Origin: a bacterium
GTDB taxonomy: Bacteria > Planctomycetota > UBA11346
Reading direction: 5' to 3'
Length of the DNA: 5,938 nucleotides
NCBI GenBank assembly: GCA_020049615.1
Contig: JAIFKN010000234.1
Span: 1-5,938 of the forward strand
Shown here: one piece after another, positions 1 to 3,933 of the stretch
Layout of the letters: each line of letters opens with the position of its first letter
Numbering within the stretch: position 1 is the first letter of the stretch
Made by a program: the position numbers and the translations under genes
Notes under the pieces: model-generated
Databases searched by the model: none
Told to the model about the DNA's origin: nothing
Seen by the model: only the letters and a program-made list of their open reading frames with translations

Positions 1-396
1 TTTCTATATGTGCGAAATGGCCGGATACTGGACCGTATCGACCTGCATCTGGAGGTGCCGGCGCAGCGTCCCGAGGCGCTGCAGGGCGCCGATGGCGGCG
101 AGACCAGCACGGCGCTGCGCGAGCGCGTGGTCGCGGCCCGCGGCCGCATGCTGGCGCGCCAGGGCCGGCCGAACGCGCTGCTTGATCCGCGCGGTCTGCG
201 CAGCCACATCCACGCCGCGCCCGAGGCGCTGAGGCTGCTCGGCCAGGCGGTCGACGAACTCGGCCTGAGTGCGCGCGCCCACGATCGCATCCTCAAGGTC
301 GCACGCACCATCGCCGATCTGGAGGGGCGTGACGGCGTCGGGCTGGACGACGTCAGCGAGGCGATCGGCTATCGCGTGCTCGACCGTCCGGCGTAG
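1..396 (+). CDS. comM: ComM/YifB-family Mg-chelatase-like AAA+ ATPase, C-terminal part (5' partial)
   Basis: The reading frame is open from base 1 to a TAG stop at 394-396; the N-terminal LonB-like and Walker A/B regions lie outside the window. What remains is the end of the ATPase core (LDRIDLHLEVP) followed by the Mg_chelatase_C domain: an R-V-x-x-A-R stretch, then N-A-L-L, L-L-G-Q-A-V-D-E-L, the near-invariant block LSARAHDRILKVARTIADL, and E-A-I-G-Y-R-V-L-D-R at the C-terminus. These blocks are diagnostic of the ComM/YifB family. ComM is known as a hexameric helicase that promotes branch migration during natural transformation, and family members occur widely in bacteria not known to be competent, so competence cannot be concluded here. 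The family's SGPLLDR motif reads NGRILDR, so the first ~25 bases look atypical. The GTG at base 10 is internal to the gene and is not a start. Family assignment is firm; the ComM role is inferred. Confidence 0.88.
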   Translation, partial: FLYVRNGRILDRIDLHLEVPAQRPEALQGADGGETSTALRERVVAARGRMLARQGRPNALLDPRGLRSHIHAAPEALRLLGQAVDELGLSARAHDRILKVARTIADLEGRDGVGLDDVSEAIGYRVLDRPA

Positions 397-424
397 GTGC
401 CGATCCGGCACCTGACGGAGGTGC
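395..424 (+). other. Overlapping alternative hairpins between the comM-like stop and the esterase start
   Basis: AGGTGCC (395-401) pairs perfectly over 7 bp with GGCACCT (407-413) across the loop GATCC. The same GCACCT (408-413) can instead pair over 6 bp with AGGTGC (419-424) across the loop GACGG. The two hairpins are mutually exclusive. The first overlaps the upstream stop codon (394-396); the second covers part of the GGAGG ribosome binding site (417-421) of the next gene. No T-tract follows, so it does not look like a standard intrinsic terminator. The pairing is read directly from the sequence; a regulatory role is inference. Confidence 0.4.
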
Positions 425-1942
425 ATGTGCCGGTCGCCCATTGAGCGGCAGCCGCCGACGCCGAACCTCGCCGCCATGCGCCCCTGCCTGCTGTTGCTGC
501 TGGTCGTCATCGTGCTCGGCGCCGGCGAGACCCCGCGGACCGGTTCGTACAAGACGACGTTCAGCGAACGTCATCCTGAGAGCGAGTATCCGCGCATGCG
601 CCTGCGCTACGGCTGGGGCGATCCGGCGAAGGACGCGCTCTACGACATCGCGGCCGAGGAGTTCGAGGTCTATGTGCCACCGTCCTACGACGGCACGGCG
701 GCCTATGGGCTGATGGTGTACACGAGCGCCGGCAAGGGCGGCAACTCCGGCATGTACCGGGCGGTAATGGACAAGCACCGGCTGATCTGGATCGGCGCCA
801 CCAACGTGCCCAACGAGCGGGACGTGGTGCCGCGCTGGGGCCTGTCGCTGGATGCGGTGTGGAACATGGGCAAGCGCTACCGCCTCGATCCGCGGCGCAT
901 CTATGCCACCGGCATGAGCGGTGGCGGCCGCTGCGCCTCGATGGTCGCCCCGACCTTCGCCGACGTGTTCAGCGGCGCCCTCTACCTGGTCGGCTGCAAC
1001 TCGCCGGTGTGGCCGCCCGAGAAGCTGGTGGGCAAGCCGATCCGCGATCTCGCGCTCGGCAACCGCTATGCCCTGATGACCGGCCCTGACGATTTCAACC
1101 GGCCGGGCACCAAGAGCCTGTTCGACAGCATGAAGTCGCAGGGCTTCAAGCACGTCGAGTACTTCGAGGAGCCGGGCCTGGGCCACTCCCATCCGTCGGT
1201 CGAGTGGTTCGAGAAGGGGGTGGTCTTCGTCGACCAGCCCCTGCGCGACGAGGCGGCCGCCCTGCTCGTCCAGGCCAAGGCTGCCGAGACGAAGAAGCCG
1301 TACGACGCCTGCCGCATCTACCGTGGCATCGCCAGCGAGTACCCCGTCGCCATCGAGGCGGTGGCCGAGGCGCAGCAGCGCCTGGCCGCCCTGGCGCCGG
1401 CCGTCGACGAGACGCTGCGTGCCGAGCTGGCCAAGCTGGCGACGGCCGGGGCCGACAAGCAGCGCGCCTTCGCCATGCGCGCTGCCGGCTTCCCCTGCGA
1501 AGCCGAGGCCCGTGCCTTGGCCGACGCCAGCGGCGACAAGGAGCTGGCTGCGCTGCAGGCCGCCCCGGGCGGTGCCCCAGCGGGGAAACTGGCCAAGTTC
1601 CTGGGATCCTGGGCCGGCTTCGCCTGCGCCGCCAAGGCGGGAGAAGCCTACGAGGCGCTGGCTGCCAAGGCGCTGGAGCCGCTGGCGGCCCAGGCCGCGG
1701 GCAAGCGCGGCAAGGCGCTGGCGAAGTTCCTCAAGGACTGGCAGGCCTGCCCGAGCCGGACCCGCGCTGACGGACTGCTGGAATCCGATCTGGCGGCCGA
1801 GCTCGATGGCATCCTGGCGATCGAGAAGGTGCCGGCCCGGGGGACGAAGCTGCTGCAGTTCGTCAAGGCCTGGCCGGATACCCAGGCGGCGTCCAAGGCC
1901 GAGGCCGCACTCAAGGAACTGGCGGCGGCGCACGGGAAGTAG
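425..1942 (+). CDS. Secreted alpha/beta-hydrolase (PHB depolymerase/esterase-like) with C-terminal helical repeats
   Basis: This 505-residue protein has an N-terminal signal peptide (hydrophobic core about residues 21-33, CLLLLLVVIVLGA) and no lipobox cysteine after the core, so export to the periplasm or beyond is expected. An esterase domain spans about residues 50-275. The nucleophile motif is G-M-S-G-G at 163-167 (Ser165), GPDD (Asp222/223) is the likely acid, and GLGHSHP supplies the histidine (His254, or His256). Order and spacing fit PHB depolymerase/feruloyl-esterase-like hydrolases; the substrate is not determinable. Residues about 290-504 form an Ala/Lys-rich stalk of about five degenerate repeats. 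GGAGG at 417-421 lies only 3 nt before the ATG at 425. A second in-frame ATG at 476 would give a tidier signal peptide (MRPCLLLLL) and a 488-residue protein but has no visible ribosome binding site. The heparinase-like gene follows after 91 nt, so co-transcription and a shared polysaccharide substrate are plausible. Confidence 0.82.
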   Translation: MCRSPIERQPPTPNLAAMRPCLLLLLVVIVLGAGETPRTGSYKTTFSERHPESEYPRMRLRYGWGDPAKDALYDIAAEEFEVYVPPSYDGTAAYGLMVYTSAGKGGNSGMYRAVMDKHRLIWIGATNVPNERDVVPRWGLSLDAVWNMGKRYRLDPRRIYATGMSGGGRCASMVAPTFADVFSGALYLVGCNSPVWPPEKLVGKPIRDLALGNRYALMTGPDDFNRPGTKSLFDSMKSQGFKHVEYFEEPGLGHSHPSVEWFEKGVVFVDQPLRDEAAALLVQAKAAETKKPYDACRIYRGIASEYPVAIEAVAEAQQRLAALAPAVDETLRAELAKLATAGADKQRAFAMRAAGFPCEAEARALADASGDKELAALQAAPGGAPAGKLAKFLGSWAGFACAAKAGEAYEALAAKALEPLAAQAAGKRGKALAKFLKDWQACPSRTRADGLLESDLAAELDGILAIEKVPARGTKLLQFVKAWPDTQAASKAEAALKELAAAHGK

Positions 1943-2033
1943 CGTGCCACTGAGGCGAACTGGTTCCCATCCCGTGCCGCAGGCGCATCGGCAGAGACCA
2001 TCAGAAGAGCGCAGCCACGGAGAAAGGTAGACC

Positions 2034-2666
2034 ATGGATATCCGGAGCGGTCATCCCCGTCTCAAGATCACTGCCGATGACGTCGCCTCGCTCGCGCGGC
2101 GCTGCCGCGAGCATCCGCGCATGGCGCTCTGGCTGGAACAGCTCAAAGCCGGCGCCGTCGCCATGCTTGCTGCGCCACCGGCCAGCGGAGGCCAGCTCGA
2201 CGCCGCCCGTCTGCTCCTCGACCGTGTCCATACCCTCGGACTGTTCTGGCAGCTTGAACATGACCGGCGCTGGGCCGATCGCGCCTGGCTGGAGCTGTCG
2301 GCGGCGATCGCGACGCCCTGGCGGCCCGAGCATTTCCTCGACTGCGCCGAGGCGGTCCACGCCTTCGCCATCGGCCTCGACTGGATGCATGACGCCTGGG
2401 ATGCCAAGCAGCGCGAAGCGTTGCGGGCCGCAATCTGGCGCCACGGCCTGGAGCATGCCCTGCCGGCCTGGCGCGGCCGCGGGCTGGTCTCCGACGGCTG
2501 GATCAGCATGCGGAACAACTGGTGCCAGGTCTGCTACGGCGCCATGGCCATCGATGGCGCTGGACGATCCGCGCGATGCCGACGCCCGCGAGGAGGCGAT
2601 CGCCCAGGCCATCGCGCACGTGCCGGTGGCCATGGCTGCCATAGGGCCCGAAGGCGAGTTCGATGA
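2034..2666 (+). CDS. Heparinase II/III-family protein, N-terminal part of a frameshifted gene
   Basis: The ATG at 2034 follows AAAGG (2023-2027) with 6-nt spacing, a good ribosome binding site. Residues 1-173 (2034-2552) are genuine: an HPRL opening, then an alpha-helical region like the (alpha/alpha) toroid of heparinase II/III lyases, with FAIGLDWMHD near 111-120 and the family's N-N-W motif at 161-163, whose Asn is expected to neutralise the substrate carboxylate. After codon 173 the frame turns into Arg/Gly-rich nonsense (residues 174-210, ending at 2666), while the expected family sequence continues one frame over from 2554. The intact protein would be about 580 residues. No signal peptide is visible. 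The catalytic tyrosine and histidines lie on the other fragment, so this piece alone should be inactive. The break may be a real mutation or a sequencing/assembly error, because both halves remain cleanly coding. Confidence 0.8.
   Translation: MDIRSGHPRLKITADDVASLARRCREHPRMALWLEQLKAGAVAMLAAPPASGGQLDAARLLLDRVHTLGLFWQLEHDRRWADRAWLELSAAIATPWRPEHFLDCAEAVHAFAIGLDWMHDAWDAKQREALRAAIWRHGLEHALPAWRGRGLVSDGWISMRNNWCQVCYGAMAIDGAGRSARCRRPRGGDRPGHRARAGGHGCHRARRRVR
2537..2562 (+). other. Inverted repeat (hairpin) spanning the heparinase frameshift site
   Basis: GCGCCAT (2539-2545) is the perfect reverse complement of ATGGCGC (2554-2560), with an 8-nt loop GGCCATCG (2546-2553). Adding G2538-T2561 (G-U) and C2537-G2562 extends it to 9 pairs. 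The reading frame changes at or next to base 2553, the last loop base. Hairpins of this kind are known hot spots for short deletions in replication and in sequencing. Confidence 0.6.
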
Positions 2667-3774
2667 GGGTCCGGGCTACTGGCGCTACGCCAGCGAATAC
2701 GCCGTGGCCCTGTGGACCGCTCTGACCACCGCCTATGGCCATGACCGCGGTCTGGGCGGAGCCGGCTGGGGCCGGTTGGGGTCGTTCCCGCTCCACCTCA
2801 GCGGACCCTCCGGCGAACTCGCCGGCTTCAGCGACACGGTCAATCCACGCATTTCCGCACCGCAGCTCTTCCTGCTCGCCAGCCGCTTCGGCCGTCCGGA
2901 ACTGGCCAGGCTGCAGGCCGTCTGGGCCCGTCCGCAGGCCCTCGATCTGCTCTGGTGCGAACCGGCACAGCTGGAGGCGCAGCCGGAGCTGCCGCTCGAC
3001 GCGCATTTCCGTCATCACCAGGTCGATGTCACTGCGATGCGTTCGTCGTGGAACGACCCCGCCGCCGCCTTCGCCGCCTTCAAGGCCGGGAATTGCGACG
3101 GCGGCCATCTCCACCTCGACCACGGCTCGTTCGTCTACGAGGTCCTCGGTCGGCGCTGGGCCGTCGAACTGGGCACCGAGAGCTACGATCTGCCGGGCGT
3201 GTGGTCCACCTCCGGCTCACGCTGGACGCACTACCGTCTGCGCGCCGAGGGTCACAACACCCTGGTCATCGATCCCGGGATGCAGCCGGACCAGGACCAT
3301 CGTTGCACCACCACGCTGACCTGCGTCCTCGGTGGGACCTCGCCATGGGCCATTGCCGACCTCACCCCTGCCTATCCCGGTCGCGCCCGCAGCATCCATC
3401 GTGGGTTGCGCCTGGTCGATCGGCGCTCGCTGCTGATCCAGGACGAAGTCGCGACCGAGGGTCGGCGTCTGGTGTGCTGGAGTCTGCACACCCCGGCCGT
3501 GATCACGGTGGTCGACGATGGTCGGACAGCCCACCTCGAACTCGACGGCGTCCGGCTCGAAGCCCGGCTGCTCGACCCGCCAGGGGCCCGCTTCACCGTG
3601 CTGCCGGCGGCCCCCAGGCCCGGGACGCCCAACCCGCCGAACCAGCGCGCCAACACGCATATCAGCAAGCTGGCGGTGGAGATCGACGGACTCGACCGGT
3701 TCCGTCTCGCCGTCCAGCTCGCGCCCGAAGGCGATGCGCCGGCAGAGCTCCTTCCGTTAGCCGCCTGGCGTTGA
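2554..3774 (+). CDS. Heparinase II/III-family protein, C-terminal part of a frameshifted gene
   Basis: This is the continuation of the gene beginning at 2034, in the next frame; 2554 is the first in-frame ATG after the break and has no ribosome binding site, so it is a fragment boundary rather than a convincing start. Counting from 2554 (406 residues), EFDEGPGYWRY at 35-45 holds the probable catalytic tyrosine (Tyr42 or Tyr45). GGHLHLDHGSF at 183-193 is the hallmark of the Heparinase_II/III-like beta domain (PF07940), with His185/His187 and Asp189. E-L-G-T-E-S-Y follows, and GHNTL at 233-237 supplies a further conserved His (His234). In Pedobacter heparinase II equivalent residues serve catalysis and zinc binding. 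The remaining ~170 residues form the C-terminal beta-sandwich. The family cleaves uronic-acid polymers by beta-elimination; the substrate cannot be told from this sequence. Active-site motifs are intact and there is no stop for 1.2 kb, suggesting a very recent break or an artefact. The TGA stop is at 3772-3774. Confidence 0.82.
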   Translation: MALDDPRDADAREEAIAQAIAHVPVAMAAIGPEGEFDEGPGYWRYASEYAVALWTALTTAYGHDRGLGGAGWGRLGSFPLHLSGPSGELAGFSDTVNPRISAPQLFLLASRFGRPELARLQAVWARPQALDLLWCEPAQLEAQPELPLDAHFRHHQVDVTAMRSSWNDPAAAFAAFKAGNCDGGHLHLDHGSFVYEVLGRRWAVELGTESYDLPGVWSTSGSRWTHYRLRAEGHNTLVIDPGMQPDQDHRCTTTLTCVLGGTSPWAIADLTPAYPGRARSIHRGLRLVDRRSLLIQDEVATEGRRLVCWSLHTPAVITVVDDGRTAHLELDGVRLEARLLDPPGARFTVLPAAPRPGTPNPPNQRANTHISKLAVEIDGLDRFRLAVQLAPEGDAPAELLPLAAWR

Positions 3775-3831
3775 GCCGGAGCCGTTGCCCGCTGTTCGCA
3801 CAGGTGGTCCGCATGGACCCATCGGCGGGCT

Positions 3832-3847
3832 TGGCACGCCTGACGCC
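3832..3847 (+). promoter_or_regulatory. Candidate sigma-54 (-24/-12) promoter for flhA
   Basis: TGGCACG (3832-3838), four spacer bases, then ACGCC (3843-3847). Compared with the consensus TGGCACG-N4-TTGCW, the whole -24 block matches, and the essential GG (3833-3834) and GC (3845-3846) dinucleotides have the required 10-nt spacing; the TT and the final W do not match. The implied transcription start is about 3858, giving a leader of about 76 nt before the ATG at 3934. Sigma-54 control of flagellar genes is known in many bacteria. The match is seen; function is inferred. Confidence 0.45.
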
Positions 3848-3881
3848 TATCGGTCCCGTGGCCCAGGCCGCCCGGCCGGCA

Positions 3882-3902
3882 GGTGTCGCAATCCGCGACG
3901 CC
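3882..3902 (+). other. Leader hairpin upstream of flhA
   Basis: GGTGTCGC (3882-3889) pairs with GCGACGCC (3895-3902) across the 5-nt loop AATCC: eight pairs including one G-U. It ends 31 nt before the flhA start and 22 nt before its ribosome binding site. There is no following T-run, so it is not a standard terminator. It lies inside the leader predicted from the sigma-54 candidate and could affect mRNA stability or translation, or be chance in GC-rich DNA. Confidence 0.3.
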
Positions 3903-3924
3903 GCTGACGGGGGTCTGGACGCCG

Positions 3925-3929
3925 GGAGG
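3925..3929 (+). promoter_or_regulatory. Strong ribosome binding site of flhA
   Basis: GGAGG, within GGGAGGA at 3924-3930, lies 4 nt before the ATG at 3934. It is the best Shine-Dalgarno match near the flhA N-terminus and decides for 3934 over the in-frame ATGs at 3955 and 3961. Confidence 0.75.
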
Positions 3930-3933
3930 ACGG

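Noticed and set aside
425..520. Lipoprotein signal in the esterase
   Set aside because: The only nearby cysteine (residue 21) precedes the hydrophobic core, so no lipobox is formed.
1975..1993. TGCCG/CGGCA inverted repeat between the esterase and the heparinase-like gene
   Set aside because: Five pairs with a 9-nt loop and no T-tract; expected by chance in GC-rich DNA.
353..2035. 560-codon open frame on the minus strand opposite the esterase
   Set aside because: The plus frame has a signal peptide, catalytic motifs and repeats; the minus frame has no motif and shows the composition of a shadow.
3806..3819. GGTCC-GCAT-GGACC hairpin after the heparinase-like gene as a terminator
   Set aside because: Only 5 bp and no T-tract follows; at most a weak structure.
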